DNA of 64,000 bases from Phycisphaerales bacterium (lineage in GTDB: Bacteria; Planctomycetota; Phycisphaerae; Phycisphaerales; UBA1924), in assembly GCA_029260455.1 (NCBI GenBank), contig JAJDDF010000010.1, positions 1 to 64,000 on the forward strand. Direction: 5' to 3'. Below, piece by piece: positions 27,197 through 36,000 of the stretch. The notes under the pieces are model-generated. The model saw only the letters and a list, made by a program, of their open reading frames with translations, did not search any database and was not told the DNA's origin. A program made the translations under genes and the position numbers. The stretch's first letter is position 1; each line of letters starts with the position of its first letter.

Positions 27197-27997
27197 TTAG
27201 AAATCGCGCCCGCGATAGCCCCAGGGGGCACTTGCGAACGGCAACGGCGTTGGCAACGGATATTTCGCAGCGCTTTGGTACCACTCGGGCCACTGAACAG
27301 GCAGGGCGGGCTCCGCATCATTCGGCGACACCCGCTCAACATGGCCATCCGCAAAGCTCACGTTGACTCGCATACTTGATGGAGCTTGTGGATTGCCAAG
27401 TCGACTTCCGTCGCCGTGATGATCTGCCGGTTCAAACATGACAACCTTGCGGTCATTGTATGAGACTTCGTGAACTCCGACGTCTTTACGAAAATCGTCT
27501 GGACGTTCTCTACGATCGGCGTGGGCAGGATTCCACAACTCCGCTCGTGTAAAAAACGCCGGACTGTAGTGGTAGCTTCGGCGTGCCATAATTTGTGGGT
27601 TGGGTGTGGGGGTCGATGTTCTCATAACGATCGGTGCAGCGAGAATGTCGATTGGCTCATGACGTTCAAGCAAAGTCGGACGAAAGCAATACGCCCATTC
27701 CGTCACTTGCTCAAGCGTTTCGGTGAACAAGTGTCCCATCTCTCCCATGACTACATCTTCATATTCCTCACCCGGGCTAAGCAAATTGGCCCACTTGTTG
27801 TCATTGGATTGGGAGTAGACCCCATGGAGCAACATGATCTCTCGCAGCTTTGATTGCGAGCCCACACTATTTGCCTGAACTCGTGCTGATCGAAGTGCGG
27901 GAAGTGCAAGTGAAAGCAGGATCGAAACAACCGCAATGACCACCAGCACTTCGAAAAGCGTGAACGCCCGCGCAGTGTTAGAAAAACATGACCGCAT
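27197..27997 (-). CDS. Type II secretion-type pseudopilin
   Basis: 266 aa. The N-terminus SNTARAFTLFEVLVVIAVVS is the prepilin peptidase site followed by the hydrophobic helix; the conserved Glu is at +5 of the mature protein. Near the C-terminus FADGHVERVSPNDAE matches the DGH motif of planctomycete pseudopilins, and the protein ends in WGYRGRDF, similar to the RGYDF end of the protein at 137-994. The ATG at 27997 overlaps the end of the upstream gene by 20 nt, so it is co-transcribed with it. The assembly system is not encoded nearby. Confidence 0.88.
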   Translation of the reverse strand: MRSCFSNTARAFTLFEVLVVIAVVSILLSLALPALRSARVQANSVGSQSKLREIMLLHGVYSQSNDNKWANLLSPGEEYEDVVMGEMGHLFTETLEQVTEWAYCFRPTLLERHEPIDILAAPIVMRTSTPTPNPQIMARRSYHYSPAFFTRAELWNPAHADRRERPDDFRKDVGVHEVSYNDRKVVMFEPADHHGDGSRLGNPQAPSSMRVNVSFADGHVERVSPNDAEPALPVQWPEWYQSAAKYPLPTPLPFASAPWGYRGRDF

Positions 27998-28832
27998 CCC
28001 AGCCCCCGCAGGATGTTTGCAATATCTGCCACCGGGTATCATCCCAATACCAGAGTACCCACCAGCGCCATCGTCGCCCCGCTTCATCCTCTACAAGCAT
28101 ATGTGTCGACGCCATCGTGACGCCACCGTGCTCGTGTATCACATCTTTAATGGTTCGGATCGGTTCTCGGAAGCGGAAGCCCTGGCCACCTGGCGTTCCA
28201 GACCAAAAGCTTGGGTCGTAGGCCGCCACGTCGAGAAGCCCCGACCGGGCATACGCATCGCTGACCGTATTGGCCCGGTAGAGCCCCGCCTGAAAAGCGG
28301 GAACATCCAATCCCACTGACACGATCCGTTCCCCTCCCTTATCGAATGCATGCTCTAAGAACTGCTTGAAGGCTTGCTCGGGATTGTTCGGGTCCGGCTC
28401 CGTTCCCATGTACAACTTGAGATACTGCCCGATCGGGCCCCACCATCGGCTGTCAGGTGCAAGAAGCTGCGTACTGATATCCTTTGTGGCAAAATCAAAA
28501 TACGCCTGCGCCCCCGACGATCTTGCCGCGAGTTGGGCCGTCAGCGTGTCGGCAAGCGCATGCACCAACGCAACATCATCGTGCTCCGAAAGAAGGACAT
28601 CGAGGCGCTCCCATACATCATCACGGAGCGAGGTCTCCGTGCCCTGTGGAATCGTGTGCATCTCGATTGGCGACCATCGTTCATCAACCGTCGCACGAGC
28701 CTCAGCTTCCTTGGCTGCGTATTCGCGCTGAATGCGCGACCGTTCTGTACACCCCCGCCCGTTGAATGCCAGCGCAACTACCGCTACGCCCACAACAACA
28801 CCCAGTGAAACAACGCCCCATCGCTTTAGCAC
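27978..28832 (-). CDS. Unknown protein with N-terminal membrane anchor
   Basis: 284 aa. I do not recognise it. The GTG at 28832 is preceded by GGAGGTG at proper spacing and starts directly before the hydrophobic segment VVSLGVVVGVAVVALAF, a signal anchor or cleaved signal. The rest is soluble, with an all-helical middle and a Trp-rich C-terminus (RRWRWWVLWYWDDTRWQILQ) that may be a beta-sheet domain. It lies between a Cys-rich secreted peptide (18 nt upstream) and a pseudopilin (overlapping), so these three probably form one operon and may act together outside the cytoplasm. Confidence 0.7.
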   Translation of the reverse strand: MLKRWGVVSLGVVVGVAVVALAFNGRGCTERSRIQREYAAKEAEARATVDERWSPIEMHTIPQGTETSLRDDVWERLDVLLSEHDDVALVHALADTLTAQLAARSSGAQAYFDFATKDISTQLLAPDSRWWGPIGQYLKLYMGTEPDPNNPEQAFKQFLEHAFDKGGERIVSVGLDVPAFQAGLYRANTVSDAYARSGLLDVAAYDPSFWSGTPGGQGFRFREPIRTIKDVIHEHGGVTMASTHMLVEDEAGRRWRWWVLWYWDDTRWQILQTSCGGWDAVMFF

Positions 28833-28850
28833 GGTCACCTCCAACTCACC

Positions 28851-29069
28851 TCAAGGAGTAACTGAGTTGCACGGCCCTTGGCGACAAGTAGAGGTACCGT
28901 TTCCATTCGCGCAGCACTGGCAATCAGTATTATGGCAGAAGAAAAGTCCGCAATTCGAACCTTCTACACAGTGGTTCCTCTTGGATGTGCCATCCCCCCA
29001 CGTCAAAGCAAAGGCCTCTGAGCCATGAAACATCACCAACGCTACAACCGCCAGAACAATGCCGCTCAC
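28851..29069 (-). CDS. Small secreted Cys-rich peptide; reading frame carries an upstream in-frame TGA
   Basis: 72 aa from the GTG at 29069. A signal peptide (SGIVLAVVALVMFHGSEAFA) is followed by a 45-residue mature part with eight cysteines (HC, NC, FC, DC, QCC, TC, PC), suggesting a disulfide-knotted peptide. The frame continues upstream to two tandem ATGs at 29099 and 29096 behind a strong GGAGG, but a TGA at 29090-29088 interrupts it after MMF. Either the gene starts at the weakly preceded GTG, or this is a nonsense mutation or sequence error in a longer signal peptide. I know no homologue. Confidence 0.5.
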   Translation of the reverse strand: MSGIVLAVVALVMFHGSEAFALTWGDGTSKRNHCVEGSNCGLFFCHNTDCQCCANGNGTSTCRQGPCNSVTP

Positions 29070-29136
29070 GAATCCGCCAGCAAATCTTCAAAACATCATG
29101 CACCTCCGTTTGTTCAATAAATCCGCATGCAGCCTA

Positions 29137-29148
29137 CCCCCCCCCCCC
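29137..29148. repeat. Homopolymer tract of 12 C
   Basis: A run of twelve C on the plus strand lies between the divergent Cys-rich peptide and SpoIID genes, about 37 nt upstream of the first ATG of the Cys-rich frame and about 52 nt upstream of the SpoIID start. Such runs can change length by slippage and alter promoter spacing. Confidence 0.85.
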
Positions 29149-29200
29149 GAAATTGCAAGCACCTTTCTTACATTCCATACAAATCCGCCTAATCGAGGGG

Positions 29201-30784
29201 ATGATATTTCACACATATGAGTTTTTCGCCCCTGCTGGACTCTTGCCCGCACCCCGGCGACAATCCATTGCTGTGCAAAATCAACCAGACCTGTTCACGG
29301 ATGAACCCACGCCGCCCGATCTTTCATCAGATTCGAGCAACAAAGACATTGCGCCCGAATGTGATGCGCCACAGTGCAATGGTGCCCCCGCATCGGGTAT
29401 CTCGCCAGCCATCGGGCGCTTGCTTGGCGTTGCCCTTGCCTTTGCGATCCTGATGCCGGTGCTGCTGATTGCTGCGTGCAGTTGGAAGAACTTTGGCATT
29501 GCCGGCATTGGCCCCCGTGGCGCGCGCGATGCCGACCCTTTTTATGACCCGGCGCGCCACATCGGCGAGCCCACCATGCGCGTGCGCCTCGCGCGCCGAG
29601 TCCCCGTGGTCACCATTGATGTGCGCAGCGCAGCGGCCCAGCATGAACTCACGCTGACCCCGGCCTTCGCCCCGCACCTTGCGAGCACCATCGCTGCCCC
29701 AATTCAAATCAGCCTTGGCCCAACAGCATGGCGCATCATTGATGGCCTTGGCGCAACGCGTACCATCCCCCGACTCCACGCGGGCAGCGCCAATGCCACT
29801 GACGACCTGCTTACCATTCGTGCGATTGATGGCGCCCTGCTTTTTGATGGGGATTCGCGCCCGGGTGATATTCTGCTTCATGCGGTCGCTGTAGCGCAGG
29901 GCGAATCCGCAGCGGCCACAATCGATGTCGTCGAACATCTCCCCATTGAGCTCTATCTTGCGGGCGTCGTTGATCGCGAGCTCTACGCCGGGTGGCATCT
30001 TGAAACCTACAAAGCGCAGGCTATCGCCGCGCGAAGCTATGCGCTGCACGAACGCAAACGCCGTGCAGAGCTTGGCACCTATGTAGACGTCGACAATTCA
30101 ACATCGAATCAGGTCTATGGTGGACACACCGCCAACCGCACCGCGATCCGCGCTATCGAACAAACACGAGGCGTTGTCCTCACCTGGCAGGGAGATGTGT
30201 TGCGCGCGTATTACAGCTCTACTGTCGGCGGCCGCGCCGCAAGCGCTGCAGATACCTGGCCAACTTCGGGCGCATCAAAGTACAACGCCGCCCTGCCCCT
30301 GCAAGCTTCACTCCGAACTGATGTTGATGATTTTTCGCCGCTGTATCGATGGACCGTCGAGCGCCCTCGCCAGTCGCTCTCGCAGCGATTGCGCGCCTGG
30401 GCCGAGGTCCATGGCTCTGCGCTGCGGAATATCAAGTTCGTCAAGCGAATCGAAGTATCCAAAGCCAATACATACCATCGTCCAACGGTGTATCGCCTCT
30501 ATGACGATGATGACCGGTGGTATGAATTGTCCGCAGAATCCTTGCGCGTTGCCTGCAACACTTCAACACCATCGCTTGCGTTCCCATCGAGCAAACAGCG
30601 CATCAAAAGCTCTGATTTTGAAGTCATTCTAAAGGGTGACGGGCTTATCTTCAAAGGCCGGGGCTTTGGGCATGGCGTCGGCATGAGCCAGTACGGCGCC
30701 GAAGGTATGGCCCGCGCCGGGACCACCGCCGATGACATTCTCATGCACTATTACCCGGGCGCTTTACTCGAACGCGCATACTGA
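29201..30784 (+). CDS. SpoIID/LytB-family peptidoglycan hydrolase
   Basis: 527 aa. One membrane helix (LLGVALAFAILMPVLLIAAC, about residues 68-88) anchors the protein, and the SpoIID domain (from about residue 245) lies outside. LPIELYLAGVVDRELYAGWH followed by LETYKAQAIAARSYAL holds the catalytic Glu region, and GRGFGHGVGMSQYGAEGMA near residue 485 is the C-terminal signature. SpoIID is a lytic transglycosylase acting on denuded glycan strands. The organism shows no sign of sporulation, so wall remodelling or division is more likely. The start is uncertain: ATG at 29201 directly abuts a GAGGGG; a GTG about 24 codons later is possible. Confidence 0.86.
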   Translation: MIFHTYEFFAPAGLLPAPRRQSIAVQNQPDLFTDEPTPPDLSSDSSNKDIAPECDAPQCNGAPASGISPAIGRLLGVALAFAILMPVLLIAACSWKNFGIAGIGPRGARDADPFYDPARHIGEPTMRVRLARRVPVVTIDVRSAAAQHELTLTPAFAPHLASTIAAPIQISLGPTAWRIIDGLGATRTIPRLHAGSANATDDLLTIRAIDGALLFDGDSRPGDILLHAVAVAQGESAAATIDVVEHLPIELYLAGVVDRELYAGWHLETYKAQAIAARSYALHERKRRAELGTYVDVDNSTSNQVYGGHTANRTAIRAIEQTRGVVLTWQGDVLRAYYSSTVGGRAASAADTWPTSGASKYNAALPLQASLRTDVDDFSPLYRWTVERPRQSLSQRLRAWAEVHGSALRNIKFVKRIEVSKANTYHRPTVYRLYDDDDRWYELSAESLRVACNTSTPSLAFPSSKQRIKSSDFEVILKGDGLIFKGRGFGHGVGMSQYGAEGMARAGTTADDILMHYYPGALLERAY

Positions 30785-30797
30785 ATCCATCACGCAT

Positions 30798-31805
30798 TTA
30801 TGGCAACAATGTGTACTGCGCCGGCACGCGGGGGATCAACACAAACACCGCCTTGATCGGGCGATACGATCGGTCTAACCCGCTCAACATAAAAACGCCA
30901 AGCTCCGTTGTGCCTTCAATAGATGGGCCAAACGCATCCGGTACAATCACATCACCACCAGAAAGTACTTCAAAATCCGGTTTTTTCGCTGCCTCTGGAC
31001 TCTCTTCTGCATCTGCCTCACCGTGCATTGTCGGGTCGTCAACAGGTGCATGTGCAAACGCTGACCAATCCGCATCACTTGAACCGCTCACAATGAAAAT
31101 CGCATGTGTTGGCAACAGATCAGCACGAAACGTCACCGCATCAAGCACCCGCCCCTGCTCTTGCAACGTCAAAGCAGCAGCAGGGTCATACATCGCACGC
31201 GCAGGATCGCGCCTGCTTGCTTCATGAATCTGCACACCTATTTCTGTTCGCATTACCGCACCGCCTGGCGTGGGCGCCACCCAGCAGCGCGCAATAATTC
31301 GCGGCGTGCCCGCGGGCATGATCATTTCCTGACCATCGACGATCAGGCGTTGCCGCTCGCCAATCGTGCGCCCGCGAAGCAGCTCCGTCCACGCAGTCAG
31401 TTGCCCGCCCCACTCGCGTCGCCATGTCAACAGTGGCGGGAGCGCCGCATGCACATCCATCACCTGCTCGATCGGCACCGCAATAACACGAAACCCACTG
31501 CGGCGCAGGCGTTCGCGCGCAAAGTACTCAATCGGCATGGGCTCCTCTTCGAACGCGGACAACACCCGCGCAACGCGATCACCTGTGTCATCCGTCAACC
31601 ACGCATGATGCTCCATGCCCATCCGTGCACCAAGTGCCAAAGGCTGCGTCGCATCAAGAGCGCCTGACTGCACAATATGCAGATTGCCAAGTGCTGTGTT
31701 CGAAGCTCTTGCCGTACTGGACGTACTCGCACATCCGCACACCATCACCAATAGCACAAACAGCACACCACTCAGCCCAAAACCCCACAGCGCGCGCCCG
31801 TCCAT
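30798..31805 (-). CDS. Hypothetical lipoprotein
   Basis: 335 aa. The signal ends with VCGC, a lipobox near residue 25. No domain is recognised in the mature part, which has an alternating hydrophobic pattern ending with IKAVFVLIPRVPAQYTLLP. The ATG at 31805 begins 2 nt after the stop of the upstream LOG-family gene, so it is probably translated from the same transcript. It is convergent with the SpoIID gene, 13 nt apart. Confidence 0.65.
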   Translation of the reverse strand: MDGRALWGFGLSGVLFVLLVMVCGCASTSSTARASNTALGNLHIVQSGALDATQPLALGARMGMEHHAWLTDDTGDRVARVLSAFEEEPMPIEYFARERLRRSGFRVIAVPIEQVMDVHAALPPLLTWRREWGGQLTAWTELLRGRTIGERQRLIVDGQEMIMPAGTPRIIARCWVAPTPGGAVMRTEIGVQIHEASRRDPARAMYDPAAALTLQEQGRVLDAVTFRADLLPTHAIFIVSGSSDADWSAFAHAPVDDPTMHGEADAEESPEAAKKPDFEVLSGGDVIVPDAFGPSIEGTTELGVFMLSGLDRSYRPIKAVFVLIPRVPAQYTLLP

Positions 31806-31807
31806 AA

Positions 31808-32989
31808 TCAATAAATCTCACTCGGGTGCAATGCTGCATCATCAGATGGCTCAAACTCATTGATTCGATCTATCAACCGGCGCACAAGCCCAAAACCATG
31901 CTTGGTGTGCGTGAAGACCAAACGCGGCAACTCCCGATGCTCTTTCTCGTTGTCATAGGCACCACGCTGGGTGATCTTGCCCGTTTTGATCAGCGCCCCA
32001 AACTCTTCATTCAACCGATCAACATCACCCTGCTGCAATGGCTTGCGAATGCGTATGACAAGGTCATCTTTCACATAGCGTGAAGAATGATAATTCTTAT
32101 AAAAACGCTCGATGTGTGCCACTGCGTCCGCCGCATCCTGCGTGATGTAATACAGATTCAAATCTTCCGCAGAAATCATGTCGTGCCCAAGCAGTGACCT
32201 GCGCGCATAATTGTCCCAGTGTTTCCAGTAATCGCCCCCCGCATGTTCAAGCAACACGATCGGCACAATTGCGGATCGCCCGGTCTGCACCAATGTGAGC
32301 GCCTCGTACAGTTCATCCTGCGTCCCAAACCCGCCCGGGTACACCGCCACTGCTTCACACTGGCTGAGAAACATCAACTTGCGCGTGAAGAAATATCGGA
32401 AATTAATCAGCTTTTCATCACCCGCGATCACCGAGTTTGCATTGGTTTCAAAGGGCAATCGAATTGAAAGACCAAATGACGATGCGGCCCCAGGGCCAAG
32501 ATGCCCCGCCTTCATGATGCCATCACCGGCGCCTGTAATACACAACCACTCACGGTCTGCCATCATCTTGGAGAATTCAACACACGCCGCAAAATCTGGA
32601 TCATCTTCCGGCGTGCGCGCCGAACCGAAGATCGAAATCATCGGCTGATCTTCATACCGCTCAAACACCTGATAGGCGTAACGCAGCTCTTTGAACGCTG
32701 CAGTCAGCAATTTCAGTTCGCCCGCCCCGCGCTTGTCGTACACCAGCTTGAGTGATGTGATGATCTGATCGCGAATCAGCTTGCCTTCAAAGGTTGTGGT
32801 GTCGCCGCCGCACTCGCCGATCATCCCGTCGACCATTGCCACAAAATCTGCATCATCCACGCGCCGACCCGAACCATGCTTGCCTGTAATGGGTCCGATG
32901 GTGTCTGGATCAGGGATTGTTTCATCAAGTCGTTCGTTTCGAGACATACCCCGCGCAGAACGCTCGGGACCATTTGATTCTGAAGACAT
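31808..32989 (-). CDS. LOG-family nucleotide phosphoribohydrolase-like protein
   Basis: 393 aa. The core (about residues 110-310) has the Rossmann-like fold of LOG proteins with ISIFGSARTPEDDP, CITGAGDGIMKAGHLG and the signature VYPGGFGTQDELYEAL. Family members cleave nucleoside 5'-monophosphates to base and ribose 5-phosphate. About 100 residues precede the core and 80 follow it, so the protein is longer than the usual 190 aa form and nearer in size to PpnN. The ATG at 32989 follows GGAAGGAAAAAAG. It lies 55 nt after the AsmA-like gene on the same strand. Confidence 0.86.
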   Translation of the reverse strand: MSSESNGPERSARGMSRNERLDETIPDPDTIGPITGKHGSGRRVDDADFVAMVDGMIGECGGDTTTFEGKLIRDQIITSLKLVYDKRGAGELKLLTAAFKELRYAYQVFERYEDQPMISIFGSARTPEDDPDFAACVEFSKMMADREWLCITGAGDGIMKAGHLGPGAASSFGLSIRLPFETNANSVIAGDEKLINFRYFFTRKLMFLSQCEAVAVYPGGFGTQDELYEALTLVQTGRSAIVPIVLLEHAGGDYWKHWDNYARRSLLGHDMISAEDLNLYYITQDAADAVAHIERFYKNYHSSRYVKDDLVIRIRKPLQQGDVDRLNEEFGALIKTGKITQRGAYDNEKEHRELPRLVFTHTKHGFGLVRRLIDRINEFEPSDDAALHPSEIY

Positions 32990-33044
32990 TTCTTTTTTCC
33001 TTCCGCCGCCGCCTCTTGTGACCGCTTCGTGTATTCTTGTTCGT

Positions 33045-36000
33045 CTAATCCTGCTCGCCGTTGTTGCCCGCATCGACTTGGCTGGGTTTCGATTTCACCC
33101 GGTCGCGCCGCCTGGCATCTCCTGAGACGATCGCATCAAAAAGCGATCGCGTTGCTTGCAACTGTTGATACTTCACCTCTGGATCATAAAGCGTTCCGGT
33201 CACCCTCGCTGTCGCCACCTCATTGCGCAACAATTCAGTCAACTCTGTCAGCACCGGTGTCTTGAGCAGCGACTGCGTCGTAAACGTGATATCCAGTTCA
33301 AGCCCCGGCCACCGCAATTCACCCGTGCCAACCACCGCCACACTCGCCGATTCCGCAAACACCTCTTCGAAAATCATCCGTGACCCATCGACATACCATT
33401 CGGCATACGCAAATGTCACCGGCTCATCCACCGGCACCTGCAAACTTGACAACTTCACAAGTTGAACCAAGCCGGGCAATTGCAACACCTGCATCTTTGG
33501 CGCATCATCAGGCGTTTGAAGACGCAACATCCCCCGCCCCTGCCGCCCGGCCCCGCCAACTGCCCCGCGCAAACTCATGTCTGCAAACAGTTCACCACTG
33601 CCCGGCACCGCGTCATCATCCATCTCCTGACTCTCGCCACTGCGCAGGTCCTTCAACATCTCCTTGAAATCCACGCGATCAAAACTCGCGTGCAATTCCC
33701 AGTCGCCTGTGCCACCATCCGCGGCATGCCCGCCCAAGCCGCGCACCGCACCAGATGCAGACAGTCGCCCGTCGTACAACGCACCTTGCGGCACCTGTAC
33801 AACATAGGAACCCGCCTCCGGCGTAGACCTCACCCGCCCATGCACATCATGGACCAACATCGATGCGGCCCTGGCTTGCTCAACGGTAAACGCAATGGAA
33901 ACATCATTGGCCGCTTCGCCTTCGCGTTGCCACGCACGAACCGAAGCTGTACCCACCGCATCGGAAATCGTAACCCCCGGGTCCATCGACATGCCCGATA
34001 CCGTCACCTCGCCTTCAAACCCGGATAAGCGCACTCCAGTTGCCTCATCAAACCAGTTCGCACGCACTTTGCCATCTTGCACCGACACCGGCCCATGCAC
34101 TTCAAAGGCAAGTTCCTCAAAAACCGAGTTCAACACCCCCGGAAGCGCAGCGCGTACCCCCGCAGATAGTGTTGGCACCCGCCCATTGATGCGCCCTGCA
34201 AAAGAAAATGGCTCCACTTCATCCCGCGCCCATTGTCCGTCAACAGCAAGCGCCACACCGTCGCCCTGCCCGTCGAGAACAATCCGTCCGCCCACCGGGG
34301 AAAGTTCTATTTCTCCAGTCAATTCATCAAGTGCAAGCCTTTCGCCGCCTGACACAAGCGAAAGACTCCCCGGACTGATGACACCTGTCACATCACGCTT
34401 TCCGTCGGCATGAGATGAAAGCACGACATCCGCAGCAAACCTGCCGCCCAGGCCATTGTCATTCATCCACGCAGCAAATTCGGGCGCTGTCTCTTGTGCA
34501 ACGGCGCGCACAATCAGAGATCCGATGTCGCCGCCCTCGATGCCAACAATAAGCTGCAGCACATCCTCTTCGTTCTTTTCCTGCGCTGCGCCAAGACCCG
34601 CATCATCAAGATGTATTTCACCATCCAGCGCCACGTGCCCGCAAGGCGCACCATCAAAGCCCATCGCACCAGAAAGCTTTTCAAACCGCGCACGCCCCGG
34701 CGTCAGTTCAATCGAACCCGTCGAATCAAGCAGTTGAAGACGCCCCCCCCATCCATTCAGCGCCATCTCATCGAGCGCTGTAAAATGCACGGCATACTCG
34801 AGTGCCTCATCCTGCACCGACACTTCCACGTCGAGATCCGCATGCCCGCCCGGCAGATGCTCCCCGCGCGTATGTGCAATCTCCGCCGCAGCCTCAGGCG
34901 CAAACGCCGCCACCACCGCCTCAACCGGCGCAGACAGATCAAGTCCCTCGGCCTGAAGCTGCACTTCAATCGTACTCGCACTGCCATCTTCACGAAGGTC
35001 TACCGCCGCCTGTCCAGCCACACGCGCCTCACCAATTCGCCCTGCAACCTCATTCACGCGCACCGCATCTCGTCCTACAGTCAAGTCAAGTTGCATATCG
35101 TCAAGTGACAAAACACTGCCATGAATACTCGGCCGCGCCGCGAGCAACTGCCCGAGCGCATGGACATCAAATGTTGTGCGATTCAGATCGTTGGGATCAG
35201 GAAAAATCCGAACCTCCGCTTTCACAGCACCGCGCACTGCGAGTTTGCGTATCGCTCGCGCAGGGGAAAACGCTGCCTTTTCATCGCCCGGAATCGCTGC
35301 CAGAAGCACTTCATCCATCGGCACATCGCGTATCGAAATATCTATATCAGGCGTGTACTCTGTCGCACCCTCCGCAACCGCCACGCGCCCGTGAGCCGTG
35401 CCCGTGGCGCCGGTTGGTGAATCAAACCGCGTTTGCTCAATCGCCACTTCTTTCTCATTCACTCGCACCAGAACATCGTGCGCCACCACCGGATATGCAA
35501 ATGCATGTGGAAGCAGACCCGCCATCGGTGAACGCACATCTATCGTCGCTCGAAAATCGTTCCCTGCACCCGCCTCGCGCTCGAGACGCAGGTCAAGGTC
35601 AAGCAGGCCCCCCATATCGAATACCGGAAGCCGCGCTGTCGCCTCACACTGTGCAACAACTCCACGGTGCTTTTCAATATCCATCATTGATTCATCAGAC
35701 GCCCGCGCATCTGCGAGTGCACGCCGCGCCTCGGCAAGTGCAATCTGGTTCGCCGCAGCAGATGCCGACGTCACGATATCGCCCTTCGCATACAGCGCTT
35801 CCACCTTCGGCATATCCATCAAGATATCGAAAATTCGCTGTATGTTCTCTGGCAAACACGTGCGAAGAAACGGATCCACAGGAACATCTGTCAGCGCAAG
35901 CCGGATATCCACCGCTGCTTTGTCATCTGGTGGCGCGACACGCCCGGATACTGAAAGATGCGCTCCGGTTGGCGAAACACCGCGAAAATCAATCACGCGC

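Noticed and set aside
29088-29090. Selenocysteine insertion at the in-frame TGA of the Cys-rich peptide gene
   Set aside because: The codon lies in the signal peptide region where selenocysteine would have no role, and no obvious SECIS-like hairpin follows.
31808-32989. Lysine decarboxylase annotation for the LOG-family gene
   Set aside because: The PGGFGTxxE motif belongs to LOG nucleotide phosphoribohydrolases; the decarboxylase name is an old misannotation of this family.
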